Below, piece by piece: positions 24,701 to 39,700 of a stretch of 64,000 bases of DNA. Source of the stretch: Ooceraea biroi (taxonomy: Eukaryota > Arthropoda > Insecta > Hymenoptera > Formicidae); the NCBI RefSeq assembly GCF_003672135.1, contig NC_039511.1, positions 5,730,464 through 5,794,463 of the forward strand. Direction: 5' to 3'. Below the pieces are notes generated by a model, which worked only from the letters and a program-made list of their open reading frames with translations, had not been told where the DNA came from and did no database searches. Within the stretch, counting starts at the first letter, position 1. Every line of letters starts with the position of its first letter. Position numbers and translations under genes: made by a program.

Positions 24701-27700
24701 AATCCTGCAGGCGAAAGCAACGGAAGTACCCTCTTTAATGGTTTGATCCCTCAACGGTTCCAAAACAGTCGGCGCTTTTTCCACTGTCGGTGTTGTGAGT
24801 TTCGCGACTTTTGTTGGAGATTGAGGTCCGCGAACAGTGCATTCCCCTTCACATCGTGCTTCTCCGGCACTATTAATCGCAACGCACTCGTACTTGGCAG
24901 TGTCTTCCGGCACCGTCTCCAAGATCAGAAGCGTATAAGTGTTATCCTCTTCCAAAGTTTTATAACGAATATCCGCTGTTATTTTCTTGCCGTTCTGCAA
25001 TAAAAAAACGCATTTAAATTTATGTTTCAATTAATTTCATATCCATGTATAATTTATATTTTATATTAATACAGAAATTTAAATGACATATTACCTTGAG
25101 CCAATAAACGTCCAAAGGTTTAGTGCCAGTGATTTTGGCGTCAAATCTAGCGAGCTGTCCGGTAGCTACGGAAGTAGGTTGAATAGTAGACAGGAAGCTG
25201 GGTGGTATCACACCACCTCGTCCAGGTTGCCTTCTGCGTTCCTCCACGACCAAATTGGCACTGCATTTGGCCTTTCCTCCCCTGTTCTCGGCGATGACAG
25301 AAAAGACACCGGAGTCTTCCATGAAGACTTGTCTGATAATCAACACCGATTTAGTATTGAAGGTGTAAATTTGGAGATCGGCCGAATTTTGTATAGGGAA
25401 ATCCTCGCGATACCACTTGATGGTCGGCAATGGATCACCATCGAATTCGACCTCGAATTTAGCCTGTTCTTGCTCGAACGCTCTGCAGGGTTGAATCTTC
25501 TTCGTGAAGACGGGCGGTTTGGCTGGTTTAACTTGGCCTTGAACTACGCGCTCTTGCGTCTTTGCTTTGTGTTCCACTTCTGTGGTCTCTGTTGCTGTGA
25601 TTTTTCTAGTTATTTCTGTATCACCTTTGACTTCTTTCTGTGTCTGCTTCTGCTTAGCCACATGAACCTCGCGACCATGAACTGTGGATTCCGACGGTTC
25701 CGGAGGATATTTTCCGGTGGCCTTAATACGCTCTGTGTCTATATCTACTTCCGTAACGTGCGGTTTCTTCACATATTTCGGCGGTGGTTGCACCGGTTGC
25801 AGAGGTTGTTCCTCCCTGATGATAAAAAATTGATAATTAGCATGGATATTATTAAAAATTGTGTTGGCACGATATCATATCTGTTAAATGTTCATTATGA
25901 CAATACTTACAAATTCTCTTCATACTTTTGTGCCATTCCTCTTGCTACAGAATCTGAAACAATTTTGTCGCCAGGAATGGCGAACTGATGCGAGGCCTCC
26001 CTTAATCTGCTTTCTTTGAGCATTTGCTCCTCCTCGAGAGTCATCAGTTTATTATAATAGTCCTCATTCTTTTTGTTTTTCACGGATTTCTGCCACTCAG
26101 TTTCAGGCTCTTTGATAACTTTAGGAGCAAGATGTTCCGTGGCTATTTCTATGCCCTGAGAAACGCTCTGGTGGCGTTCATCAAACACGCGCTCCAGTTC
26201 TGTATTCTGTCGCTCGCTTTGGTACTGCGTTAGTCCATAATCGTACCAGGCTGAAGAAATAACATGTTAGATCCGTGTATTCTGTTGTGCCTCATACTTA
26301 ATAAAGAAAAAAAAACAGAAACAAAATCGCGTGCTTTATGAGGACATATCGATCGGTTGATCTTGGTAGAGAATGCAACGTTCTTCGGTCTTTTTTTTGT
26401 ACAAATTAACGTTTACATCTGTATCCTTTCCTGAAGATATAACGTTCATCCCGATTTAATGGAAACTTAAATATATCTCATTGAAGCAACGTTGCGTTTC
26501 TCTTAATCAGAAAACGAAATTTAATCAAATACCACGATATTTAGAAGACACAGTACGTGGATGACGATGCAACACATATCGACGACACCTAAAGGAATCG
26601 AGCTGGATTTGGGAAATTCAAATTATAACACGTAGTTACAACACATATTTAAAATTGTTGTTCATTTTTTCTCATATTATTGGAAACATTATTAAATCGT
26701 TTGCCTTTTACGAACGTGCTTTCCTTCGTATTATAAGAAGGGTTTTCTCTTCAATATTTAAACAGAACAAAAAAATTACAAAACAAAACTGTTTCATATA
26801 ATTAATTAAATAATTTAACATAACTTGTCAACATTTATGTTTTTGACGTGAATACGTCTTATAACTCGATGGATGCCAATTTGAAAAGTTGAGCGTCACG
26901 CGTCACGCGTCCCGCGTCACGGGACGCGTGACGAAATTTCTTTCATTCAATTTTAATATACAGTCTCATTTTAATTATAATTATAATATATAGGGTATCT
27001 CACTTTATCTTATTATAATATACAAGGTGTCGACTTTGGATTATAATATATAGGTTGTCCGATTTTTATTGACCAACCGAAAAATTTTTATTTGCGATTT
27101 TATAATATTCTCGGTGTCGACTTTTGATTTAAATATATAGGGTGTCCGATTTGACCAACCCGAGAAACTTGTAATATTGTGATATTGAAAATATACACAG
27201 TTGATTGAAACTACTATCTTTCTTTGAACTCTTTCCATTAACATGACGTATTCACGTTAAAAACTTGCGGCCGTGTCCCGACACAGCCTACCCCGACTTT
27301 TTTCGATGAAGTAGCTTTGACAATCTCGCTATATTTTAAATGACACATCAAAGGATAGATAACGCGAGAGATGCATATCTCCAAAAAAACAAAACCAGAT
27401 AGATTAAACACATAATAGAATTTACTTATATTGCCCGACACTGAGAAATACGGTCTATTTAATATTTGCTGTAGTAGTAAAGAAACACTACGATAAATAT
27501 GATGTAATAAAAAATATTAAATAAATATCTGAAGTAAATAATATTATATTATAATACATCAAATAAGATTTTGGGAATCTAATCCCCACAACATATATTT
27601 ATACGCGTAAGCTCGTGTGAAATAAATTGAGTACAAATAGAATAACTTAAAAATATTGTAATAATGAGCAATGAATCCGTTTTCTCTTCAGCGCAACAAT

Positions 27701-30700
27701 ATACAGGGTGTCTGACATAAAGCGAAAAACCTCTCGCTCACAAGTAGATCTCGTCAAACTGAATTAAAAAGTCCTGTACCATTTTGTAAACAACCACGTA
27801 AAATTTCGAGTAATTAAGTAAATAAAGTTCGTTAATTCAGCGGACGCGATCGGCAGCGAAGGAAGTAGGCATGAATGACGTAAAAAACAGCTAGCCGCGC
27901 GCGCGACACGATAGCAGCGAGTATCGGATTACAGCGGCAGGCGAGACGACGCGTGGACAATCATTTCTCAGCGTCTCATTCATGCGCTCGTATTGCCGAG
28001 AAAGTGTTGCCACGTATTTCTTTTTGTGATGTATGAATGAGACGCCAATCGCGTCCGCGAATTAGCGAACTTTCTTTACTTAATTACTCGAAATTTTACG
28101 TAGTTGTTTGCAAAATGGTACAGGACTCTTAAATTCAGTTTGACGAGATCTACCTGTGGGCGAGAAGTTTTTCGCCTTATGTCAGACACCCTGTACAGGT
28201 ATACGGCAACGGAGATACCAACGCTCGTGAGGTAATAGAGCGACTTGAGTTCAGTAAAAACGTTCTGTATTATTTTTCAAGCAACTACGTAGATTTAATA
28301 AAAAGGATTGCCGAATGAGAGCGCATCTCGCGCGCGTTGATGCGATAGGCGTAGTATTTTAGACATAGTAGTGATCTATCAGAAATTATTAGAAAAATAT
28401 ATCAGTGGCAAATCATCTTTTATTTCTTGCTGTGTGTTCGTTATGTTCGTTTTTTTTTATGTTCGTTGCATAACATGGATATTGCCGAGAACACTCCGTA
28501 TATTGTCTACTCTACGTCCATTTATTAATGCTTTTTACTTAATATCTTAAACTTTTAGAAAATAATAGAGGACTTTTTTCCTCAACTTAATCCGCTTTAT
28601 CTCGTTGGTATCTCCATTACCGGATACCTAGCATAAGAACATCTAGGATACAAAAAAAAACACTGATATAATGTAAAACCACGAACGTTTTTCTGACGAT
28701 TACTTTCCATACCTGAATGCCGATGTAAGAGATCAAGTATATACGGTACCTTTGATCTAAGACGATTTCACTTTACTATTCCCGTCGATATTCCCAAGCA
28801 TGATGAAGAAGGAGAAGCAGAAGCTGCTGGACTTGAGGTGCTTTTCATAGCTTTGGAGTGTCAAACGGAGAGCAGGAAAGGAAAGGACTGGTGATGTACA
28901 AATTGGTCTATAGTGTCTTGTTCTCAAATGGAATGTACGTGTCATATCGATATATACATATTATGTACTGTGATTCGGTTGCTCGATGCTGTCCAATCTA
29001 CGCTCGCCTCTCGCGAATCGTCATTGGAGACTGACAACCGCTCTTCGTTCGGTTTCACGTGTGGTATATTTGTACCGTTGTAAACCGTTCGAATTGTCAT
29101 ATTATACGTGAACTCTTCGCACACAATTTTTTCAAGATCACAATATCATTGGCTAATTAATTTCATAGTTTCCATTTTCATGTTTTACATGTATTCAATC
29201 TTTTATTAAATTTATATATTATTTTTATTATTATTTATTAAAATTTTAGTTTATTCTATCATGACACGAAGAATTCACGAAACGTATACGTGTGCAATAG
29301 TTCAAGCGCGAACTTACGTCTTGGCGAATTTTTCAATACACCGCGATAATCGTCGCTTCGCTGTTTAACTGTCAAAGTCGTTTCCGTACGTGCTTCGCCA
29401 ACGGAGCTCCTTGCGATCACCTCCACTTTACCGTGATCGTATTGTCTAGTTTTCGGGATATCCAGATGATACATGCCATCATATGTTAGTTTATAACGAG
29501 ATCCCTAGTAGAAGAAGAAACATAAAATTAATGTACGTGACATTGCAAATGAATTTTATAAAAAAATTCACGTTAATAGTTAGCATATGAGAAAGTATAT
29601 TCTTGAACTTACATTGACCACCGTATGACCATTGATTATCCACATAACACGAGGTCTTGGATGTCCAGTGACGCGACAGCAGAATCTAGACCAGTCGCCT
29701 TCTTCAACAGTTACCGGTTCGGGTTTACTCACAAAGACAGGTGCTGAGCGTACTTTTTCTTCCTCACCTTCCTCTTCGGGTACACTATAAAACATGAGTT
29801 GTTTTTTATATAACATATTTTACATTGTTCAACGTTTCTTCTAATTAAGGCAGACAAAGTTTTTGAAAAATAATTCAATATTAATTTTGGAAGCAAATAA
29901 GCCTCAAAGCTTACGTAAAAATAAATACTATGCATTCATTTTAACTTTTTTGCTAAAAAAAGGCGTATACGTATCCTTTTTATATAAATATAGACGTATA
30001 AATAATAAAATAAGATCTTACATCTGCCATGCTGCTTCCATTTCCCTAATCTTTTCAATACTTTTCATCCCTTTAGGAAGCTGAGACTCGTAAATGATAC
30101 CGGGTTTTCCCGCGGTTCTGATTATAGCTCTAGTCTCGTCCATTCCGTAAAGATTTGTAGCTCTGCATAGGTATTCACCACTATCTTCTGGATAGACCCA
30201 ACCGAAGTTCATCGCTACGTAACCAAAATCATAGATAGGCGTGAATCGATTCTTATGAGGTAATGGTTTGCCGTTGAAGAACCACTCGACTTTCATGTTT
30301 GGATCACCCACAGGCGCCAATTGGCATTCGAACTTGGTACTATTCATTTCAACAAGATCCGTCTGATCTTGAATCTGCGTAACAAAACGAGGCGGCTGTT
30401 TCTTGTCTGCATCGTATAAATCATCTTCGGTCAGATGAACTTCCGAAGTATATTTTTTGATTGTCGCTTCCATCTGCATCAAAGCCTCAGATTTCTTCAT
30501 ACCTTTTGGTACTTGATTTTGCAGGATAATGTTTGGTAATTCTGCAAAGCAAATATATTTATTTAAAAAATTCAACAGTTTGAAGAATTATGATGCTAGT
30601 CTAGATTAAAATGGAGAAGGATAAGAGATACTCTGAAAGACATACTTTTGCAGGATACGGCAGCTCGGGTAGTGTCTTCTCCCAGATCATTGATAGCCTT

Positions 30701-33700
30701 GCAGACGTATTCGCCAGAATCCTCAGGATAGACGTACAGGATGTCCATCGACACGAATCCCATGTCGTAAACTGATCTGTACCTGTGCCCAGCAGGTATT
30801 AATTTACCATTCCTGTACCATTCGATGCGTAGATTAGGATCTTCCTTGGGTTCCACGCGGCACTCGAATCTGACCGGTTCACCCTCATCTACGGTTGCCG
30901 ACTGAATTTGTGTGATGAAATGAGGTGGTTGTCGCGGTGCTTCTTCCGCAGGAGCTTGAGAAACCGGTCCTCGCTCCAGTTCCTTTAATTTTTCACCACT
31001 CATTCCCATTGGCAGTTGGGAGTCAAAGTCTATTGTTTTCTTGGCTGCAAGAGAAATAAGTATTTTTATTATACATACCATTATATACATACATAAAATA
31101 ACGTAAAATAAAATATAATATATAGTATCGTTAATATATGATATCAATGTAAAGAATAAGATAATGAAAGTATAGGATTATATTTCTGTATTAAGAATAT
31201 TAGATTGTAACTTACATTTACAAGTGATGGTGGCCTTGGTAGTAGCAGTGCCCCATTTGTTAGTAGCTCTGCAAACATACTCGCCGCTATCTCGTGCGTA
31301 CGTGTACGACATATCCAGTGATATGAATCCAAAATCATTGATCTGATGAACTCGAGAGCCGGTCGCGAAGGGTCGACCATTGTGGAACCAATCGATGCGC
31401 ATGGTCGGATCACTCACAGGTTCTACTCTGCAATCGAAGTGGCTTGGTCCAGCTTCCTCAACCTCGATGTCCTTAAGTTCGACAATAAATCTTGGTGGAT
31501 TCGGCGTTTCCTCTTCCGCCAAGATTTCGTCTCTTTTGTACAGAGACTCTTCCAATTTCTGAATACTCTCTGTGCCGGTCTTGAAGTTGCTCGGTAATTG
31601 AGGTTCTAAGATGATACCTTGACGTCCGCGGACTTGCAGCTTGCAGGATACCGTGGCTTCGCCATGGCGATTGGTAGCTTTACAAGTGTATAAACCAGAA
31701 TCGCGTTGATAGCAATTTGCCACTTCTAGAATAACGAAGCCAAAGTCGTGAATAGTCTTCACTCTGCTACCAGCGAGAAGAGGCTTGCCATTGTGGAACC
31801 ATTCGACTCTCATGCTAGAATCGTTAATTGGCTGCAATCGGCATTCGAAATGAGCAAGAGAGTTCTCGGTCAATGTCAAATCAGAAGGAGTTGTAATGAA
31901 CTCTGGCGGTCTTCCGGTGTCATCTTCGGGACTGGGTTGGCCCGGAACGTTTCCAAGGCCTTCTAACTCGGCAATCTTATCAATTGTGCTTTCCATTCCT
32001 TTGGGTAGCTGAGACTCCAGAATGATGCTACGTTTACCCGTACACTTCATCGTGCATGTAGTCACTGCCTCACCATAGTCATTTGTCGCTCTGCAGCTAT
32101 ATTCGCCAGAGTCTTCAGGGTAGATGGGAGAGATTTCCAAAATGACGAAACCAAAGTCGCAGAAAGTGCGGAAACGAGATCCCGTTCGCAGTGGTTTACC
32201 GTTCCAGAACCATTCGACCTGTGTCATAGAAAATAATATAAAATATACAATTTATTATAAGACGCAAATATACATATTATAAAATGATGCATGTACTATA
32301 AAACGTGTATATACTATAAAACAAATTGGATTAATAAGATCTCAAATAAATGTAATGATAATATTTATATAACTTGCCTTTAATTTTGGATCGTCTGTAG
32401 GTGTTAATCGTGCTTCGAAATGAGCACTTTCTCCCTCACGAAGACCATCGATGTTACTTAAAGGCACAGTGAAAACTGGAGCCTTGCCACGTTCTTCTAC
32501 GGCTTTTTCGTCTCTCGTGCGTATCATCGAGTCTTCGAGATTTTGAATTTTCTCCAGACCACCTTCCATGCCTTTCGGTAATTGCGACTCCAAGATAAGA
32601 TTAGCCTTAGAGTAGCACTTGAGTGTCGCTTTCGTGGAATCTTCACCGTACTTGTTAACGGCTCTGCACTCGTAAACCCCGGAATTCTCTTCATAACAGT
32701 AGAGTATATCGAGGATAACGATACCGAAATCATGGAAGGTACGATATCGATGACCATGAGGAAGTTTCTTGCCATTATAATACCACTCGACTTTCAGGTC
32801 GGGATCGTTGACCGGGGTGAGTCTAGCCTCGAAGTGTGCGGACTGTCCTTCTACCAATTTCGTAATATCAGCGATCTGCGTAATAAACTTTGGTGGCTCG
32901 GCGACAGGAGTTGTAGGAGTAGTTGCTTGCTCTCCAGTATAACTCTCGAGTTCCCGGATCCGTGCGAGTGAGTCCGGTTGCAGCGAGTCCAGATAAACTC
33001 CGCTCTTGCCGAAGCATCTAATCGTGGCTTTCGTATAATCCTCACCGTATTTGTTGCTAGCTTTGCAAACATATTCTCCGGTGTCGTGAGACATTACTCC
33101 GGCGATATCCATAACTACGAAGCCGAAATCGGAGACCATCTTGAAGCGCGACGAGTGTCGTAGAGGTTTCCCGTTATGAAACCACTCGACTTTCATGTGC
33201 GGGTCACCCACTGGAATTAGAGTGCATTCAAAGTGTGCCGATTGACCGTCTTTCAGACCCTCCAAGGACTGAATCTGTGTCGTGAACTTAGGTTTCTGTC
33301 CTTTGGACTTGTCGATGCATTCTAAATGCACACTGATTTCTGCTCTGCCCCATTTGTTGGTGGCTCTGCAAGTGTATGTGCCTGAATCTTCTATTTTAGT
33401 ACCAAGAACTTCGAGAACAACCATGCCAAAAGCGTAAACAGTTCTTGTACGATGGCTAGCTTCCAAAGCTTTGCCGTTGTAGAACCATTCGACCACCATA
33501 GTTTGATCGCCAGTAGGAATGAGAGACGCCTCAAAGTGAGCGATCTCTCCTTCTGACAGATTAGTCAGATTTTCAAATTGTGACGTGAACATTGGTGGCT
33601 GACCCTCTTCTTCTCCCGGTAGAACTCCTTCTTGTCGTTTCAACGACTCTTCCAGATCCTGGATAGCTTCCAGACCTTCCTTACCTTTAGGATGTTGCGA

Positions 33701-36700
33701 CTTTTCGATAATATTTTCCTTGGTAGAGCAGTAAATAGTTGTCGATGTGAAAGCCTCGCCCGCCTTGTTGTGAGCCTTGCAAGTGTAAATACCAGAATCA
33801 CGCTCATAAACGTCCGTTAGATCTAAAGTAACGAATCCAAAATCGCTGGTCATTTTAAAGCGTGAACCGTGTTCCAAAGGTTTTCCATTGAAGTACCAAT
33901 CAATCTTCAAATTAGGATCATCTTTCGGTTCAACTTGTCCCTCTAAATGCAATGGCTCGGATTCTCCTAGCTTAAACTCAGGCTGAAGAGGTACTGTCCA
34001 GATTGGTTTAGGATATTCGTGTTCGGGCATATCTTCCGGTCTTTTGTATTTTGACAGATAAGCGTCTTCGGCTTCCTTCACTCTCTCGAGTCCGGCCTCT
34101 CCTTGCGGATGTTGCGTTTGTAAATAAATGTTCTGTTTGCTGGTACATTTCAAAGTACCCGACGTTTGCGCACTTCCCTTCGAATTAGTAGCTTTAACGG
34201 TAACTATACCGGAATCTTCCTCATAAACGTGAGTCATGTCTAATGCTACGTAGCCAAAGTCGTATGTACTCTTAAATCTTGCGCCAGTCGGCAAAGGTTT
34301 ATTGTTGAGGAACCACTCAATTTTCATGGTTGGATCTTTTGATGGCTCCACGTTACATTCGAAGTGAGCATTATCGCCTTCAAGGCATTCCACATTATTT
34401 AGATGAGTGATAAACACCGGTTCTTCATAAGTAGGCTCTGGCTGTTCGGTGGAAAATACTTGAGGCTGTTCTAGAGCATCGAGTTTCGGGAGAGCGTCAG
34501 GATGCAGAGTGTCTCCCAATAGCCAATGACGATCGACGATTTTCAAACTGCAGGTCGATACAGCTTCTCCCAGAAGATTAGTCGCTTTACAAGTGTAAAT
34601 TGCAGAATCATCGGGTCTTAGACCGTTAATCGACAGTGTTACTAGACCAAAGTCAAACGTACTGCGAAGTCTAGTTCCGGTCTGGAGTGGCATACCATTT
34701 TTAAACCATTCTACTCTCAAGTTGGGGTCTGCTCGCGGCTCTACTTGAGCTTCCAAGTAAACACGTTGACCCTCTGTCAGTTTATCGAAGCTCTCGAGGT
34801 GCTTAGTGAAAACGGGCGCCTGCTGCGGTGTCGTATCGACGAACATTTCTGGCACTTTATTCATCTCAGCTTCTTTCAATTGGATCTTCTGCCATGCATC
34901 AGCTTGTATGCTTTCGGAATCGATGGCTGAACGTGCTTTCACTTTCAGCGAAATTGACGAGACCGCTTCTCCAGCTTTATTGATCGCTTTACAAGTGTAA
35001 ACGCCAGAATCTTCGGGGATGACTTTCAGAATATCTAACGTCACGTATCCGAAGTCATGGTTTACACGAAAGCGTGAACCTAAAACCAATGCATAATGAT
35101 TTTGTTAATATTAAATATTTATGATTGCTAATGACACAAATCATCGTAAAAATATGTTCTTACCCAATTTTAATTCGACTCCATTCATGTACCATTCAAA
35201 TCTTAAGCTCGCGTCGCCGACAGGAACGACTCTACATTCATATCTAGCCATTTGTCCCTCCCAAAGTTCGGTTGGCCCGGTCAATAATTGTGTGAAGATA
35301 GGTTTATCGAAGACCTTCTCTGGTTCCTCAGGTCGGTCAACTTCTTTCGCCTCCAATTGAGCAATTCTACGTTGCGCCTCCGGATGCTGAGTATCAAGTT
35401 GTATACTCGCTTTGGCTATAGATTAATATAAATAATAAATTAAATTTTATCAGACTTTATTAGATAAATTTTCGATAGCTTAAGATACACGCGCAAACAA
35501 ATTAAGACTACTCACTCTTAATCTTCATTGAAGCCGTGGTTACCGCTTCACCCAATGGATTCGAAGCGCGGCACATATAAACACCTTCGTCTTCGTCACG
35601 CACGTGAGCGATGTCCAAAGATACGTATCCAAAATCGTGCACTTTCGTAATTCGCGAACCTAGAAAGAATCACAACATAAATATCAAATATTTCTGCGCA
35701 AGTTATCATCAATTTGAACAAAACGCATGAAATATAATATATTTATATAATTGATAAAGAAATTTCACGCATAGAAAGCTCATATTTCTGAATTCTTACT
35801 TGTTTCGAGAGGCACTTCGTTTCTGAACCACTCCACTTTGAGCATAGGATCACCCACGGGTATGAGTCTGCATTCGAAATGTGCGGTGTGGCCTTCGGCA
35901 ATGCTGTCAATATTTTGCAAAGGTTGAGTAAAGACGGGCCGCTGCCGAGTCTGAGGTTCAGGCACATCCGGTCTCTTCCATGGTTGCTGAGCCTCGAGTT
36001 CCCGGATTTTGTCCATTCCTTCAGGTCGTTGAGAATCCAGGATGATATTGTCTCGTGGAATTACTTTGAGCTCGATGGATGACACGCATTGTCCTAGTGC
36101 GTTGATTGCACGTACGGAATATTGTCCAGCATCTTCTGGTACGGCGTGACCAATATCGAGAGCTACATATCCGAAGTCGAAAGTTACGTGGAAGCGTGCT
36201 GCCGATGGTAACGGTTTGCCATTGTGGAAGAATTCGATTCTCAAATTAGCATCGTGCAGAGGTTCCACCTGACACTCGAAATGAGCGGTCTGCCCTTCGT
36301 ATATCTCAGTTGTGCCCTATAAAAAGAGTTCATTTTATTCAATCCATTTGTTAAATCTTTTATATTTATTCATCATGTTTTATATTTGGTATTAAAGTTT
36401 GTGCGGATTTTTTTAACAATGTTCAAACACAAAATATATTTTGTATTAATTCTTAATGTTTAATATGCAGAAGAAATCCGCACGAACTTTCCGCTTAACC
36501 CAATATATGTGATACATATTGTAATTAGTAGATTATCTACTTTTTATTTATCGTAATTATCGTTATTTACCCTGAGTTCGGTAACAAATCTTGGCGGCGT
36601 CACTGGCGGTTCTTCAATTTCCAATCGTGCAGGATGACCCTGGGCCTCTAATTCTCGAATCTTTTCTAGACCGTCTGGATGCTGGGTATCCAGAAGAATA

Positions 36701-39700
36701 CTTCGACGTGCTAAAATGATAAACAGATTATGATACTTTTGTTTTCTTCGATAAACGTATTTACATTACTGGTAAAGTCACGCGTACTTTCTTGAAAAAT
36801 ACAAGTTCAGCTTTATCCGCTTAAGGAACAGTAAATCTTGATTCAGAGAGTTACGATCGCTTGATTTTTAATGTGTCATGTTTCTTGAAGTATTGCGATA
36901 ATAAAATAACGATTTTTGCAGCGTAACATTATTATTCGTGAGAAACTTGTCTAATGTTGCTAAACTAAATACGGATCTCATCGAAGCTTTTCTTTATAAA
37001 AGTGATGCCACTCATTTGACATATAGCTTTTTCTTCCGCCGTTTGTTATTGTCACCAATGAATGTTTTTAAATTTCTTACGGGTAGAAAATTTGGTGCCG
37101 GATATCGTACGTCCGTCGCTGATAATTTCGCGAAATAATTTGCATTAAAGTATGATTAATATAATTTGCATATTAATATTCAACGCGACATTAAATACTC
37201 ACAGCCAACTTTGATAGTGCAGGTGTTGACGGCTTCACCGGCCAAGTTTGTAGCTTTGCACATATAAGTGCCGGAATCTTCAGGATAGGTGTAAAGAATA
37301 TCAAGAGCTACATAGCCGAAATCGTGCGTAGTACGGAAGCGATGACCAGTTTTGATTGCAACTCCGTTAACGAACCTATTAAATACAGAAAAATTTAGTC
37401 ATATTGAATATTAAATTATTGGTATATTATATTGAGAAGCTATCGTCGTAGTGTTACATATTGTATTTTTTAAACATTTAAATATTAAAGCTGAATTTTC
37501 CCCTTTATTATATGTTAAATGCTAAAGATAGGAAGATAAAATAATAAAGATAGGTAGAATGATAAAGTAACGTATTCGTAAGCGTACCATTCAATTTTCA
37601 AGTTCGGATCATTAATTGGTTCCACGCGACATTCCAGATGAGCATGTTCGCCTTCTTTGAGGTGATCCAGGTTGTTCAGTGGTGTCAAGAAGACAGGTTT
37701 CTGATGAATAACCTCTTTTTCAACCTCTTGTTTAACTTCAACAGTTTCCAACTCCCGAATCTTTTGTAGACGTTGGGCATCCAGTGTATCGAGATACAAG
37801 CCTTGTTTCGCTGTTAGAGTAAATTGAAAAAAAATGGAAGATTATAATTTTCTGAATTAAATGCACACCGAATCAATAATCCAGTTACACTTGTCAATTT
37901 CATGAATGAAAGATAAGAAAAGTTATTAATATCTCGTTTCCGCTCGCACTCTCTCACTTGTTTCAAAAATTTACGGAAAGAGATACCATGCAAAAGTGGT
38001 TGTCAAAGTAATGTATTTATTTTACAAAGAAATTAGTAAGAAATATATAAAGTGTCACTTACAGTCTACGCCGATCACGCAAGTAGTAACTGCTTCGCCA
38101 GCAGCATTTCTTGCTTTGCACATATAAGTACCGGAATCTTCGGGATAAGCGTATAGAATATCGAGGGCGACATATCCGAAATCGTAGGTAGTCTTGAACT
38201 TGTGTCCTTGAGGAATGGGACGTCCGTCTCTGAACCATTCGACGATCATTGTCGGATCATTCACGGGAGTCAACGTCGCTTCGAGATGGGCGCTTTTGCC
38301 TTCTGGAAGATGTTCAATGTTCTTCAGCGGACGTCCGAAAGCGGGTTTCTCGGCAATAATTGTATCATCTTCAATCACGCGTTTATATCGTGAGTCGTCC
38401 TCCAGGTACTGTATCTTCTTCAATGCGCTTTCGTGTTGCGTGTCACGGATAATTGATGCTCGAGCTAGAAAGATTTTTTATTTAATTCGGTGCGAAAAAA
38501 AGAGAAGAAAGAAGAAACAGAATAAAATATAACATCTATACACAAAATTATAAATTTACAAGAAAATTGATTATATATATAATGTACCTATATATATATG
38601 TGTGTATATATGTAATATATATAATATGCAAGACTAATAAAATGGATCGAGCTATGTTGGCATGTAAATGTACTCTTATATTACTCACATTTCACGTCCA
38701 GATTAATCGAACTCTTTGCCGATCCCAATTTATTGGTGGCTTGGCAAGTGTATGTGCCCGAATCCTCGGCATATACAGTCAACACGTCCAGTGACGCGAA
38801 TCCGAAATCACAAGTAGTTCTGTACCGATGACCAGTGGACAATGGTTTGCCATTATGGAACCACTCCACCTTCATGTTAGGATCAGGATAGGGTTCTATG
38901 CGACACTCATAATGTGCGCTTTGACCTTCGACCAGACTGGTAGGTCCGTTTAGTTGGACCGTGAAGGATGGTTTTTCCTTTACCACAATTTCTTCCTCCT
39001 CGCGACGCTGATACTTCGAGGTGTCTTCCAGAGCTTGGATTTTCGACAAAGCGCTCTCGTGTTGCGATTCGAACTGCAAGGCTGCTTTGGCTGTATTTTA
39101 GAAAAATCCTTGTCATAGTTGTACGAGGTAAATAATTGTACGAACAGACGATGAAAATTATACACATACAATGGATTTCGTAAAATGATAAGCAAAAATT
39201 TTCAATCGCATTATGCCATGTATTATGCGAGCGCAAGTATTTATTAGAAAATGGTAATAAGTATGTTTAGTGATAACACGTCAATAATGAAGTAGTTAAT
39301 AATGAAAATTTTACAAAAATGTAAAATTCGCGATTATGTAGTAAATCGCTATATTTAAAAATATTATTTTAATGTGTGTGAAAGAGAGATGTAATTGTAC
39401 TGAATAGCTAATGTAATTTGTTAAGATAATTCGCGTAATTTTTATAAAAAGTAAGTTTTATTGATTGTATGTTGATTTGTGAATTGAGAGAGACTTGTGA
39501 ATTGTGCAAAATGAAAGTAAATATGTACTTGAATTCAGGATTAAGTTAGTAGCATTACTTACATTGGACGAACAATGTTGCTGAAGTAACTGCTTCCCCA
39601 AGTTCGTTTGTTGCACGACACGTGTAAGTCCCTGAATCTTCGGGATTGACGTACTTCATATTTAGAGCGACGTAGCCAAAATCATGCATGGTTGTTACGC

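Larger units (their letters stand above)
26251..29317. other. sls: 3-kb sls intron between Ig31 and the charged linker
   Basis: Holds a GC hairpin (26902-26932), a duplicated AT-rich block (27021-27170) and the 490-bp inverted-repeat element (27704-28193). I see no exon in it on either strand. Confidence 0.7.
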
